A stretch of 64,000 bases of DNA from Pseudonocardia oceani (GCF_019263585.2 NZ_JADQDF010000001.1:1488001-1552000); one strand, 5' to 3'; numbered from the stretch's first letter, positions 33,588 to 42,756 are shown. The notes: generated by a model not told the origin, from the letters alone. A program made the numbers and translations.

Positions 33588-35090
33588 CTAGCCGACCCCT
33601 CCCGCGCGCTCCACACCGCCCCTCAGTCGGGCGAGGGACCGCTCGCGGCCCAGCAGTTCCATGGACTCGTACAGCGGCGGCGACACCGTGCGGCCGCTGA
33701 CGGCCACCCGCACGGGGGCGAACGCCTTGCGCGGCTTGAGTCCCAGACCGTCGATCAGGGTGGCCTTGAGGGACTCCTCGATGGCCGCGGTCGACCAGTC
33801 CTGGAGGGCATCGAGGCCGGTCAGGGCCGCCTCGAGCACCGGGACGGCGTCGGCGCCGAGGTTCTTGGCGGCCGCCTCCTCGTCGAGCGCGAAGTCCTTC
33901 CCGTCGACGAACAGGAACCGCAGCATCCGCGCCGCGTCGGAGAGGACGATGCTGCGCTCCTGCACCAGCGGCGCCGCGGCGGCGAGCACCGCGCGGTCGG
34001 CGTCGGTGTCGATCGTCACGTCCTGCTCGGCGAGGTAGGGCTGCACGCGGCGGGCGAACTCCTCGACCGGCAGCGCCCGCAGGTGTGCGGCGTTGATGGC
34101 CTCGGCCTTCTTCAGGTCGAATCGCGCGGAATTGCCGGAGACGCGCCCGATCTCGAATGCGTCGACCATCTCCGCCATCGTGAACACGTCGCGGTCGTCG
34201 CCGATGGACCAGCCCAGCAGCGCCAGGTAGTTGAGCAGCCCCTCGGGCACGAAACCGCGCTCGCGGTAGAGGAACAGGTTCGATTCCGGATCGCGCTTGG
34301 AGAGCTTGCGGTTGCCCTCCCCGGTGACGAGCGGGAGGTGCCCGTAGCGCAGGGGGCCGTCGCCGATGCCGACGCGCTGCAGCGCCTCGAGCAGCGCGAT
34401 CTGGCGGGGCGTCGAGGAGAGCAGGTCCTCGCCCCGCAGCACGTCGGTGATGCCCATGAGCGCGTCGTCGAGCGGGTTGGTCAGCGGGTAGAGCGGGCTG
34501 CCGTCGCCGCGGGCGAGCACGAAGTCGGGGACCGTGCCGACGCGGAACGTGACGTCGCCGCGGACGAGGTCGGTGAAGGTGATGTCGCGGTCGGGCATGC
34601 GCAGCCGGTAGACGGGCGCACGGCCCTCGGCGCGGTAGGCATCGCGCTGGGCGTCGGTGAGGTCGCGGTCGGCGTTGTCGTATCCGAGCTTGGGGTCGCG
34701 CCCGGCCGCCCTGTGCCGCGCCTCGATCTCGTCGGCCCTGGAGTACGACTCGTAGACCTCGCCCGCGTCGATGAGGCGGCGCAGCGCGTCGGCGTAGAGG
34801 TCGCCGCGCTCGCTCTGCCGGTACGGCCCGTGCGGGCCGCCGACCTCGGGGCCCTCGTCCCAGTCGAGGCCGAGCCAGCGCAGGGCGTCGAGCAGGGCCT
34901 CGTAGGACTCGACCGAGTCGCGGCTGGCGTCGGTGTCCTCGATGCGGAACACGAACGTGCCGCCGGAGTGCCGGGCGTGGGCCCAGTTGAACAGGGCGGT
35001 GCGGATGAGCCCGACGTGCGGGGTGCCCGTCGGGGACGGGCAGAAGCGGACGCGGACCGGCCGGGTCGGTGAGTTCTGGGACGCAGTCAT
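33588..35090 (-). CDS. gltX: Glutamyl-tRNA synthetase
   Basis: Class I synthetase of 500 residues that charges tRNA-Glu and, in bacteria without a glutaminyl-tRNA synthetase, also tRNA-Gln with glutamate. The HIGH-type motif is in [20 protein letters not shown] (read HVGL) and the KMSKS-type loop is [10 protein letters not shown]. The C-terminal anticodon-binding part is complete and ends in GVERAGGVG. Directly upstream of tRNA-Gln and tRNA-Glu in the same direction. The presence of gatCAB further on suggests a non-discriminating enzyme. Confidence 0.97.
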   Translation of the reverse strand: MTASQNSPTRPVRVRFCPSPTGTPHVGLIRTALFNWAHARHSGGTFVFRIEDTDASRDSVESYEALLDALRWLGLDWDEGPEVGGPHGPYRQSERGDLYADALRRLIDAGEVYESYSRADEIEARHRAAGRDPKLGYDNADRDLTDAQRDAYRAEGRAPVYRLRMPDRDITFTDLVRGDVTFRVGTVPDFVLARGDGSPLYPLTNPLDDALMGITDVLRGEDLLSSTPRQIALLEALQRVGIGDGPLRYGHLPLVTGEGNRKLSKRDPESNLFLYRERGFVPEGLLNYLALLGWSIGDDRDVFTMAEMVDAFEIGRVSGNSARFDLKKAEAINAAHLRALPVEEFARRVQPYLAEQDVTIDTDADRAVLAAAAPLVQERSIVLSDAARMLRFLFVDGKDFALDEEAAAKNLGADAVPVLEAALTGLDALQDWSTAAIEESLKATLIDGLGLKPRKAFAPVRVAVSGRTVSPPLYESMELLGRERSLARLRGGVERAGGVG

Positions 35091-35129
35091 GGTGTTGCCA
35101 GGCTAGCGGACCCGCGCTAAATTCAACGC

Positions 35130-36434
35130 ATGAAGAATAGCGCGCGCACGACCTGCCTCGTCGTCGGTGGCGGGCCGGCCGGGATGGTGCTGGGACTGCT
35201 GATGGCCCGCGCGGGCGTGCCGGTCACGGTCCTGGAGAAGCACGCCGACTTCCTGCGCGACTTCCGCGGCGACACCGTGCACGCGTCCACGCTGACCCTG
35301 CTCGACGAGCTGGGCCTGGGCGAGCGCTTCGCCGCCGTGCCGCACCGGCTGCTGGAGCGGATCACCGCCCAGCTCGACTCCGGCACCGTCGTCCTCTCCG
35401 ACATGCGCCGGCTCCCCGGGCGGCACAAGCACATCGCGCTCGTCCCGCAGTGGGACTTCCTCGACATGCTGGCCGACTCCGCCGCCGAGGAACCCGCGTT
35501 CTCCCTGCGGCGCAACGCCGAGGTCGTCGACCTGCTGCGCGAGGGCGACCGCATCACCGGCGTCCGCTACGCCGACCGCACCGACGGCAGCGAGCACGAG
35601 CTGCGCGCCGACCTCACCGTCGCCTGCGACGGCCGAGGCTCCGCGGTGCGCGCCGCCGCCCGGCTGCGCCCCCGCACGTTCGGCGTGCCGATGGACGTCT
35701 GGTGGTTCCGGCTGCCGCGCCGCGACACCGACCCCGTCGGCGGCGTCGGGCGGTTCTCCACCGGGCACTTCTGCGTGATGATCGACCGGGGCGACTACTG
35801 GCAGTGCGGCTACCTCATCCGCAAGGGCAGCGACACCACGCTGCGCGCGGGCGGCATCGAGCTGATGCGCGAGAGGTTCGCCGGGCTGCTGCCGTGGATG
35901 GCCGACCGGATGGGCGCGCTGGAGTCGTGGGAGGACGTCAAGCTGCTCGACGTGAAGCTGGAGCGGCTGCGGCGCTGGGACCGCGACGGCCTGCTGCTCA
36001 TCGGCGACGCCGCGCACGCGATGTCGCCGGTCGGGGGCGTCGGGATCAACCTGGCCGTGGCCGACGCCGTCGCCGCCGCCCGGATCCTGGCCCCGGCGCT
36101 GCGCAGCGGCGGCATCGTGCCGCGCTCGGTGCTGCGCCGGGTGCAGGCGCGGCGCTGGCTGCCGACGGCGCTCGTGCAGGGCGCGCAGCGGATCGCCCAC
36201 CGCGCGGTGCTCGGGCCGACGATCATGGCCGCACCCGCCGACTCCGCCGTCGCGCCGGTGGGGATGGCCGACGACGGCGGCCTCGCTCCCGCACCGCTCG
36301 CGAGCCTGCCGTTCCCGATGCGGATGGCGCAGCGGTTCCCGGTGCTGCAGGGGATCCCGGCCCGGCTCGTCGCGATCGGCCCGCTGCCCGAACACGCGCC
36401 GGAGTGGGCGCGCCGAGCCTCCACGCGCGTCTGA
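35130..36434 (+). CDS. FAD-dependent monooxygenase (PHBH fold)
   Basis: Flavoprotein of 434 residues in the p-hydroxybenzoate hydroxylase-like group. FAD-binding signatures are the N-terminal VVGGGPAGMVLGLLMARAG with an acidic end of the second strand (VLEKHADFL), the middle DG motif (VACDGRGSAVR) and GDAAHAMSPVGGVGINLAVA near residue 292. Such enzymes hydroxylate or epoxidise aromatic or other ring compounds with NAD(P)H and oxygen. Substrate unknown. It is divergent from gltX with a 39-base gap and close to the next rightward gene. Confidence 0.88.
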   Translation: MKNSARTTCLVVGGGPAGMVLGLLMARAGVPVTVLEKHADFLRDFRGDTVHASTLTLLDELGLGERFAAVPHRLLERITAQLDSGTVVLSDMRRLPGRHKHIALVPQWDFLDMLADSAAEEPAFSLRRNAEVVDLLREGDRITGVRYADRTDGSEHELRADLTVACDGRGSAVRAAARLRPRTFGVPMDVWWFRLPRRDTDPVGGVGRFSTGHFCVMIDRGDYWQCGYLIRKGSDTTLRAGGIELMRERFAGLLPWMADRMGALESWEDVKLLDVKLERLRRWDRDGLLLIGDAAHAMSPVGGVGINLAVADAVAAARILAPALRSGGIVPRSVLRRVQARRWLPTALVQGAQRIAHRAVLGPTIMAAPADSAVAPVGMADDGGLAPAPLASLPFPMRMAQRFPVLQGIPARLVAIGPLPEHAPEWARRASTRV

Positions 36435-36449
36435 CCCCCGAGGGGGCAC

Positions 36450-38759
36450 GTGCGGTGTGGGCGGCCGTCTGGCACGGTGTCCGCCGTGAGCCCTGAGAGC
36501 GGAGGCCGCAAGCGCGGGCCCGCCGCCCGAGAACGCCGCGACGACCCGACCGGCGACGCGATGCTGTCCAGGGCCGTGCGTGACGTAGGGCGGGACCTCG
36601 ACGGGATCGACGACGCGCTGCAGGCCGAGCTGTGCGTCGCGGCGCTGCTGGGCACCTGGTGGGGCGTGTTCCTGGTGGACGCCGACCCCGAGGTCGTGCT
36701 CGGCGAGCGCCTGGTCGCGATGGCCGGCCGGAAGCGGACCACCACCGCGCTGGGCCTGCTGCGCGCGATCGCGGTCCTGGGTACGGCGGGCCAGCGGGCT
36801 GCGGCGGCCGCTGCTGCCGAGGCACTCGCGGCGAAGGGTGTCGGCGAACCGGCCTGGGCGGGCGAGCTGGCGGGGAGGCGGGTGAGCTGGGCCTGGGGCT
36901 ACGGCGACGTCTACGGCGACCAGACCAGCGTTCTGCTCGCGGTCGAGCACGGCGTTCCGCACGGCGTCATCGTGCTCGTCGACCACGCGATGGGCGGCAT
37001 CGCCAAGGACGCGTTCGTCACCGACGACCCGACCGGCACCCTGGCGGACATCCGGTCGCTGGACGAGCCGGGCGTCTGGGTCCGCGAACTGACCCTCGAG
37101 GAGGCGGCCCGGCTGCTGGTGCCGGCGTTCACGGCGACCGACCGGGCCACCGACCCCCCGGTCGACGCGGGCTTCCGCGACGTCCGCGCACTCGCCATGG
37201 CCCGGGTGCGGCTGCTCCCCGACGTGCCTCCGGTGGCCCCGCCGGTCGTCGACGACGCCGAGCGCGAGGCCATCGTGCGGGAGTTCACGGCGTCGGCGCC
37301 CGCCCGCGCGCTCGACCTCGATCCGGCGGTCGTCGCCGCCTGCGCGCGGCTGGTCGTCGACCACGGCTGTGAGTCCGACGGGCACCCGCTGCGGGTCGGC
37401 CCGGCCAAGGTGGAGCTGTTGCTGCTCGACTGGCTGCCCGCGCATGACCCGGACGAGAACGTGTCGGCGGTGATGCCGGAGGTCGTGCGGGCGTGGGTGC
37501 GATGGGCGGGGCCACGAGCGGGGCTCCCCGCAGTGGCTCAGCGGGAGCTGGAGCAGGTCGTCGAGGAGATCGTCGCGGCCATGGACTACCCGGGGCCGGA
37601 CGACCCGGGGCCGGACGGGTTGCCGCCGGGGCTCGCCGACGCCGTGCTCGACGGGCTGCTCGACGACGACACGACGCCCGAACAGGTGCAGGAGGCGGTC
37701 ACCCGGCGGGTCTTCGCGACGCCGCGCACCACGGCCGTGCTCGACGGCGAGCAGGTGCAGCTCGACCCGAGCGATCCCGACGGGCGCGGGCTGCTGATCC
37801 GCGCCGAGCACCCGGAGTACGCCGACGTCCTCGACGACCCGGCAGGCGAGCTCGGCGCAGGCGGCGTGAACCCGCGCCTGCACCTCGCGATGCACGAGAT
37901 CGTGGCCAACCAGCTGTGGGACGGCGATCCGCCCGGCGTGTGGCCGGCCGCGCAGCGCCTGCTGGCCACCGGGGCGGACCGGCACGACGTGCTGCACGCG
38001 CTCGCCGACGTGGCGACGCGGCACGTGCACGCCGCGCTGACCCGGCAACAGCCGTTCGACACCGCGGCCTACGCCGACGACCTCGCGGAGCTCGGCGCGC
38101 CGCCCCGGTCCGGTCGCCGTCGGCGGGGTCGCGCACCGGACGGGCCCGGACTGTTCGACGAGCCGACCACTGCGACCGTCACGCCGCTGCGGCGGCCGCC
38201 CGCGCCGCCCGGGCCGTCGACGTACCGGATCAAGGTGGCCCTGCGCGGTGTCCGGCCACCGATCTGGCGCCGGCTGCTCGTGCCGTCCGACACGACGCTC
38301 GCCGGGCTGCACGACATCCTGCAGGTCGCGATGGGCTGGCTGAACGGGCACCTGCACCAGTTCGTCGCAGGCGACCGGCTGTTCGGACCGCCGGACCCGG
38401 ACGCCGAGCCCGAGCAGGTCGACGAGGCGACCGTCCGGCTGCACGAGGTGCTCCGCGCCACCGGCGACCGGCTCCGGTACGAGTACGACTTCGGCGACGG
38501 CTGGGAGCACGACGTCGTGCTGGAGGCGGTCGAGCCCGGTCCGCCGGCCACGGCCCGCTGCACGGGGGGACGGCGTGCGTGCCCGCCCGAGGACTGCGGC
38601 GGTCCGTGGGGGTACGCGGAGCTGCTCGCGGCCGTGGGCGATCCGGACCACCCCGACCACGCCGAGCGCGTCGAGTGGGCCGGGCCGTACTTCGACCCGG
38701 CCGCCTTCGACCGTCGCGACGTCGACGCGGGGCTCGCCGCGCTCGCGGCACGGCGCTGA
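36450..38759 (+). CDS. pRiA4b ORF-3-like protein with long N-terminal region
   Basis: Product of up to 769 residues. The C-terminal 180 residues match the plasmid pRiA4b ORF-3 family (IS1096 passenger-type), with YRIKVALRGVRPPIWRRLL, the YDFGDGWEHDV motif and a conserved CPPEDCGG cysteine pair. The N-terminal 500 residues are mostly helical and unrecognised. The biochemical role of the family is not known; links to transposons exist in some relatives but no element ends were seen here. Start uncertain: GTG 36450 has a GAGGGGG only three bases away, GTG 36486 and ATG 36561 are alternatives. The 3' part overlaps the frame of the opposing transporter by 691 bases. Confidence 0.75.
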   Translation: MRCGRPSGTVSAVSPESGGRKRGPAARERRDDPTGDAMLSRAVRDVGRDLDGIDDALQAELCVAALLGTWWGVFLVDADPEVVLGERLVAMAGRKRTTTALGLLRAIAVLGTAGQRAAAAAAAEALAAKGVGEPAWAGELAGRRVSWAWGYGDVYGDQTSVLLAVEHGVPHGVIVLVDHAMGGIAKDAFVTDDPTGTLADIRSLDEPGVWVRELTLEEAARLLVPAFTATDRATDPPVDAGFRDVRALAMARVRLLPDVPPVAPPVVDDAEREAIVREFTASAPARALDLDPAVVAACARLVVDHGCESDGHPLRVGPAKVELLLLDWLPAHDPDENVSAVMPEVVRAWVRWAGPRAGLPAVAQRELEQVVEEIVAAMDYPGPDDPGPDGLPPGLADAVLDGLLDDDTTPEQVQEAVTRRVFATPRTTAVLDGEQVQLDPSDPDGRGLLIRAEHPEYADVLDDPAGELGAGGVNPRLHLAMHEIVANQLWDGDPPGVWPAAQRLLATGADRHDVLHALADVATRHVHAALTRQQPFDTAAYADDLAELGAPPRSGRRRRGRAPDGPGLFDEPTTATVTPLRRPPAPPGPSTYRIKVALRGVRPPIWRRLLVPSDTTLAGLHDILQVAMGWLNGHLHQFVAGDRLFGPPDPDAEPEQVDEATVRLHEVLRATGDRLRYEYDFGDGWEHDVVLEAVEPGPPATARCTGGRRACPPEDCGGPWGYAELLAAVGDPDHPDHAERVEWAGPYFDPAAFDRRDVDAGLAALAARR

Positions 38760-40012
38760 CCCGCCGAACCGTCATCCGACGATGCCGGCGACGCTCCCTC
38801 CCCGGGGTGTGGCTGCACGGCACGGGCCGGGGCGACCGGCCGGCGGACGACGGGCACCGCCAGCGCGACCACCACCGCCGCCGCGACCGCCACCCATCCC
38901 AGGCCGGCCACCTCGTACAGCGGTCCGGCACCGAGCCCGGCCACCGCGGCCCCGCCGTAGGTGGCCCCGGAGTTCAGCGCCAGCACCGCGCCGCGGGCCC
39001 CCGGCGCGGCCGCCGCGAGCCTGCTGACCAGCAGCGTCAGCGCGACGTGGTTGACCAGCCCCCACACCACGGCGACGGCGAGCAGCGCGGGCAGCGCGCC
39101 GACCGTCGCCCCGAGCAGCAGGTAGACCACGGCCAGGACCGCGAGTACGGGCGCGACGCCGAGGCCGGTGCGGTCGGCGAACCGGTCGGCGACCGCACCT
39201 ATCCCGAACCCGAGGCCGTAGGCGAGGGCGAGCAGCCCGGCCCCGGTCGCCCCGCCGCCGTGCAGCAGGCGGATCTCGGCCCCGGCGAACCCGAACACGG
39301 CGTAGAACGCGCTCATGAACGCCAGCGTCCCGACGAGCAGCGGGAGGACGCCGGGGGTCCGCAGGGCCCGGCCGAGCCCGCCCCGCGCACCGGTCCCCGC
39401 ACCGCGGTCGCGACCCGTGTGCCACGGACGGTACCGGTGTGCGGCCGTCCCACCACCGGGCGCGGCGCCCGGCCGCGCGGGCAGCGTCCGGACCAGCGCC
39501 GCCTGCGCGCAGGCGAGCACCGCGAGCGCCCCCAGCACCCCGCGCCACCCCACGGCGTCGGCGAGCACGGTGGCCACCGGCACACCCGCCACCAGTGCCA
39601 CCGACCAGCCCAGCAGCACCCGCCCGGTGGCGCGGGCCGCCGCACCCGGCGCTGCGAGCTCCGCGACGAACGCGTACGTCGTCGGCAGCACGACCCCGGC
39701 CCCGATCCCCGCCACGGCCTGCGCCCCGGCCAGCACCTCCCAGTTCGGTGCGAGCGCGGAGACCGCCGAGCTCAGGGCGAGCGCGAGCGCTCCGGCGGTC
39801 AGCGCGGTGGCCCGCGGGACGCGGTCGAGGCGGGAGCCGAGCAGCAGCGCCACCGCGACGACGCCGACGCCGTACGCGGCGAGCGCGCGGCCGATCTCGG
39901 TGGGGGTGGCGGACAGGGAGGCGGCGAGGTCGGGCAGGAGCGGGGCGAGCAGGAAGGACTGCGCCCCGACCGCGACGACACCCGCGGTCAGGACGGGGAG
40001 GTGACGGGCCAT
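38069..40012 (-). CDS. MFS transporter with frame open far beyond its normal end
   Basis: Major facilitator protein; the first about 410 residues hold twelve helices, with a loop GSRLDRVPRATALTAG between helices 2 and 3 and a second set starting near GVLPLLVGTLAFMSAFYAV. It resembles drug or metabolite efflux permeases (DHA1-like). The family normally ends at around 38,780, but the frame has no stop until 38069, giving 647 residues and overlapping the opposing gene by 691 bases; the extra residues look like a shadow of that gene. The ATG at 40012 faces an Lrp-type gene 90 bases away. The transporter identity is firm; the tail is doubtful. Confidence 0.72.
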   Translation of the reverse strand: MARHLPVLTAGVVAVGAQSFLLAPLLPDLAASLSATPTEIGRALAAYGVGVVAVALLLGSRLDRVPRATALTAGALALALSSAVSALAPNWEVLAGAQAVAGIGAGVVLPTTYAFVAELAAPGAAARATGRVLLGWSVALVAGVPVATVLADAVGWRGVLGALAVLACAQAALVRTLPARPGAAPGGGTAAHRYRPWHTGRDRGAGTGARGGLGRALRTPGVLPLLVGTLAFMSAFYAVFGFAGAEIRLLHGGGATGAGLLALAYGLGFGIGAVADRFADRTGLGVAPVLAVLAVVYLLLGATVGALPALLAVAVVWGLVNHVALTLLVSRLAAAAPGARGAVLALNSGATYGGAAVAGLGAGPLYEVAGLGWVAVAAAVVVALAVPVVRRPVAPARAVQPHPGEGASPASSDDGSAGQRRAASAASPASTSRRSKAAGSKYGPAHSTRSAWSGWSGSPTAASSSAYPHGPPQSSGGHARRPPVQRAVAGGPGSTASSTTSCSQPSPKSYSYRSRSPVARSTSCSRTVASSTCSGSASGSGGPNSRSPATNWCRCPFSQPIATCRMSCSPASVVSDGTSSRRQIGGRTPRRATLIRYVDGPGGAGGRRSGVTVAVVGSSNSPGPSGARPRRRRPDRGGAPSSARSSA

Positions 40013-40102
40013 GCACCGAACATGCTTCGGTCGGGACGCCGTTTCCAGCGCTTCAGATGCACAGCGAAGACTGTTCGGCCGAAGGACTGTCAGGATGGCG
40101 GG

Positions 40103-40543
40103 ATGGACCAGATCGACCGGAGGATCGTCGGCCTCCTCCTCGACGACGCCGACCGCACCTACGCCCAGCTCGGGCGCGACGTCTCGCTCTCCCCCGCCGC
40201 GGTGCACGAGCGCGTGCGCCGGCTGCGGGCGTCGGGGGTGGTGCGGCGGACGACGGTGGAGGTCGATCCCGACGCGCTCGGCGTCGACGTGCTCGCCTTC
40301 GTGCTCCTGGACACCGAGGGCTGGGCGCGCGACCACGTGTTCGCCGCGGCCGAGGCCGACCGCCGCGTCGAGGAGGCGCACTCGGTGGCGGGCAACAGCA
40401 ACTTCCTGCTCAAGGTCCGCGCGGCCGGGCCGGACGAGCTGGAGGAGGTGCTGCGCATGCTCTACCAGGTCGAGGGCGTGGTCCGGACCCGCACGATCAT
40501 GGTGCTGCGGCGCGGGTTCGAGCGCGGCGTCAGCCTGTCGTGA
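40103..40543 (+). CDS. Lrp/AsnC-family regulator
   Basis: Regulator of 146 residues with the N-terminal HTH (MDQIDRRIVGLLLDDADRTY and SLSPAAVHERVRRLRASGVV) and the C-terminal RAM ligand domain (VEEAHSVAGNSNFLLKVR, ending VVRTRTIMVLRRGF). Usually binds amino acids. Divergent from the MFS gene, which it probably regulates as an exporter. Its 3' end overlaps the end of cimA by 14 bases in the convergent direction. Confidence 0.92.
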   Translation: MDQIDRRIVGLLLDDADRTYAQLGRDVSLSPAAVHERVRRLRASGVVRRTTVEVDPDALGVDVLAFVLLDTEGWARDHVFAAAEADRRVEEAHSVAGNSNFLLKVRAAGPDELEEVLRMLYQVEGVVRTRTIMVLRRGFERGVSLS

Positions 40544-42146
40544 CCGCTCCCGGCGCGCGGAGCGCCGCGTAGGCCAGCGCGTCGACCAGCGCCAGCCAGG
40601 ACGCCTCGACGACGTTGCCGTGCACACCGACCGTCGTCCACTCCCCGGCCTTGTCCGACGACTCGATGAGCACGCGCGTCACGGCGCCGGTGCCGCGCGT
40701 GAGGATGCGGACCTTGTAGTCGGTGAGGTCGACGTCGGCCAGCCACGGGCAGGACGGGGCGAGCGCGCCGCGCAGTGCGGCGTCGAGGGCGTTGACGGGG
40801 CCGTTGCCCTCGCGCGTGGCGATGAGGCGCTCCCCGTCGACGAGGATCTTGACGGTCGCCTCGGCGACGACCTCGCCGTCGGCGCGCCGCTCGGTGATGA
40901 CGCGGTAGGACTCCAGGGCGAAGGGCGCGGTGCCCGCGTCGCCGCGTGCGGTGCGCATGAGCAGCTCGAGCGAGGCGTCGGCCGCCTCGAACGACCAGCC
41001 CTGCGCCTCGCGCTCCTTGACCGTCGCCACGACCGACGACACGGCGTCCGGCCGGCCGGCCAGGTCGACGCCGAGCTCCTCGCTCTTGAGCTCGACGCTG
41101 GCCCGGCCGGCCATCTCGGTGACGAGGATCCGCTGCCCGTTGCCGACGACCACCGGGTCCAGGTGGTTGTACAGCTCCGGGTCCACCTTGATCGCACTCG
41201 CGTGCAGGCCCGCCTTGTGGGCGAACGCTGACGTCCCGACATAGGCCTGGTGGGTGTCGGGAGCGATGTTGGCGATCTCCGCCAACGTGTGCGAGGTGCG
41301 GGTCAACTCCGCGAGGGCTCCGTCCGGTAGGACGGGCATCCCCAACTTGGTCACCAGGTTCCCGACCACGGCGAACAGGTCGGCGTTGCCGGCCCGCTCC
41401 CCGTAGCCGTTCGCCGTGCACTGGACGTGCGTGGCACCGGCCTGCACGGCCGCGACGCTGTTCGCGACCGCGCATCCGGTGTCGTCCTGGCAGTGGATCC
41501 CGAGGCGGAAGCCGGTGCGCCCGGCGACCTCGGTGACCACCTCGGCGATGCCCAGGGGGAGCATGCCGCCGTTCGTGTCGCACAGCACCGCGACGTCCGC
41601 CCCCGCGGTGACCGCCGCCTCGAGCACGCGCAGGGCGGTGTCGGGGTCGAAGGCGTAGCCGTCGAAGAAGTGCTCGGCGTCGAGGAACACGCGCCGGCCC
41701 TCCCCGACGAGGAACGCCACCGTGTCGGCGACCATCGCGCAGTTCTCGGCCGCGTCGGTGCGCAGCGCGCGCTCGACGTGGCGGCGGTCGGACTTCGCGA
41801 CCAGCGTGACGACGGGCGCGCGGCTGTCGAGCAGCGCGCGGACCTGCGGGTCCTGCGCCGCCGTCGTGCCGGGGCGCCGGGTCGCGCCGAACGCCACCAG
41901 CGCGGCGTGACGCATGTCCAGCTCCCCGGCCGCGGCGCGGGCGAAGAACTCCGTGTCCTTCGGCAGCGCGCCGGGCCAGCCGCCCTCGACGTAGCCGACG
42001 CCCAGGGCGTCCAGGTGCCGGGCGACGGCCAGCTTGTCGGCCACCGAGTAGGAGACGCCCTCGCGCTGCGCGCCGTCGCGCAGCGTCGTGTCGTAGACGT
42101 GGAAGGCGTCGCCGAGCGGGGTGGCGGCGGGGCTGGTGCGGGACAT
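40530..42146 (-). CDS. cimA: Citramalate synthase
   Basis: Homocitrate/isopropylmalate synthase superfamily enzyme of 538 residues that condenses pyruvate with acetyl-CoA to citramalate, the first step of threonine-independent isoleucine synthesis. Signatures are YDTTLRDGAQREGVSYSVAD, GWPGALPKDTEFF, the metal-binding HCQDDTGCAVANSVA and a C-terminal LeuA-dimer type regulatory domain (residues about 400-538). It groups with the CimA type rather than leucine-pathway LeuA by its N-terminal pattern. The ATG has AAGGAG six bases upstream. It is preceded by a leader peptide and attenuator, fitting feedback by isoleucine or leucine supply. Confidence 0.92.
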   Translation of the reverse strand: MSRTSPAATPLGDAFHVYDTTLRDGAQREGVSYSVADKLAVARHLDALGVGYVEGGWPGALPKDTEFFARAAAGELDMRHAALVAFGATRRPGTTAAQDPQVRALLDSRAPVVTLVAKSDRRHVERALRTDAAENCAMVADTVAFLVGEGRRVFLDAEHFFDGYAFDPDTALRVLEAAVTAGADVAVLCDTNGGMLPLGIAEVVTEVAGRTGFRLGIHCQDDTGCAVANSVAAVQAGATHVQCTANGYGERAGNADLFAVVGNLVTKLGMPVLPDGALAELTRTSHTLAEIANIAPDTHQAYVGTSAFAHKAGLHASAIKVDPELYNHLDPVVVGNGQRILVTEMAGRASVELKSEELGVDLAGRPDAVSSVVATVKEREAQGWSFEAADASLELLMRTARGDAGTAPFALESYRVITERRADGEVVAEATVKILVDGERLIATREGNGPVNALDAALRGALAPSCPWLADVDLTDYKVRILTRGTGAVTRVLIESSDKAGEWTTVGVHGNVVEASWLALVDALAYAALRAPGAVTTG

Positions 42147-42167
42147 CTCGATCTCCTTCTCGGCAAC

Positions 42168-42198
42168 AAAAAAGGACCCCTCGCGGATGCGAGAGGTC
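42168..42198 (-). terminator. cimA attenuator terminator
   Basis: On the minus strand a perfect 10-bp stem (42198-42189 with 42184-42175, one G-U pair) with a four-base loop is followed by six T residues at 42173-42168. It lies 22 bases before the cimA ATG and after the leader peptide stop, so it can end transcription before cimA when the ribosome clears the leader. Confidence 0.88.
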
Positions 42199-42218
42199 TG
42201 CGCGGCGGCTGGGTGGAG

Positions 42219-42272
42219 CTAGCCGTCGCGCCTGCCGATAATGATCACGGTGCTGAACACGTCGAGGAGCAT
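42219..42272 (-). CDS. cimA leader peptide (branched-chain amino acid attenuator)
   Basis: 17-residue peptide MLLDVFSTVIIIGRRDG ending in TAG. Seven of the first 12 residues are Leu, Val or Ile, with three consecutive Ile codons (ATC ATT ATC), ATT being rare in this GC-rich genome. Ribosome stalling here when charged tRNA-Ile is scarce would favour an antiterminator over the hairpin at 42168-42198. The start has no clear ribosome-binding site, so it may be leaderless. Confidence 0.85.
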   Translation of the reverse strand: MLLDVFSTVIIIGRRDG

Positions 42273-42411
42273 GGCACGCGCCGTCCCGCCCTGTCACACA
42301 CGGGTCCACATCCTGGGACGGGTGTAGGCGGGTCACGGCGTGATCCAGCAGGGTGGCGCACGGAGTCCACGCGCACCGACGCGCGTGGGCACGCGTTCGC
42401 GAGGAGTCGCC

Positions 42412-42720
42412 TTGTACCAGCTCACCGCCCTCTACAACCACCCCGAGGACCCGGCTGCGTTCGACAAGCACTACACCGAGGTGCACGCAGAGATCGCGAA
42501 GAAGATCCCCGGTGTCCTGCGCTACACGATCAGCCACCCGGGCGCCGACCCCGAGGGCAACAAGCCCCCGTACTACCTGGTCGCGGTGCTCGACTTCGCC
42601 GACGAGGCGTCGTTCGGGGCGGGCATGGGCGGGGAGCAGGGCCAGGCGGCGGTGGCGGACCTGCCCAACTTCGCGGGTGCCGGGGTGACCCTGCTGACGG
42701 GGCCGTCGAACGAGGCCTGA
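42412..42720 (+). CDS. EthD-family protein
   Basis: Small ferredoxin-like alpha/beta protein of 102 residues of the EthD group (LYQLTALYNHPEDPAAFDKH, YTEVHAEIAKKIPGVLRYTI). Members often accompany degradation or polyketide enzymes, but here no such partner is adjacent. The TTG at 42412 is preferred because GAGGAG lies five bases before it and the EthD similarity begins there; GTG or ATG starts upstream give non-similar residues. Divergent from the cimA leader. Confidence 0.8.
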   Translation: MYQLTALYNHPEDPAAFDKHYTEVHAEIAKKIPGVLRYTISHPGADPEGNKPPYYLVAVLDFADEASFGAGMGGEQGQAAVADLPNFAGAGVTLLTGPSNEA

Positions 42721-42756
42721 CCCTCCTCTCTTCCCCGCTCCACCCGCTCCAGCTTC

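Noticed and set aside
35103..38660. Minus-strand frame of nearly 1,200 codons opposite the monooxygenase and pRiA4b-like genes
   Set aside because: Antisense shadow without any recognisable domain; both genes on the plus strand have clear motifs.
36450..38759. IS1096-type transposon suggested by the pRiA4b/IS1096 passenger domain
   Set aside because: No transposase, terminal inverted repeats or target duplication were found around the gene.
37493..40102. Plus-strand frame of about 870 codons running into the Lrp-type gene
   Set aside because: Only the last 146 codons (from 40103) show a protein family; the rest is Arg/Ala-rich shadow of the pRiA4b-like and MFS genes.
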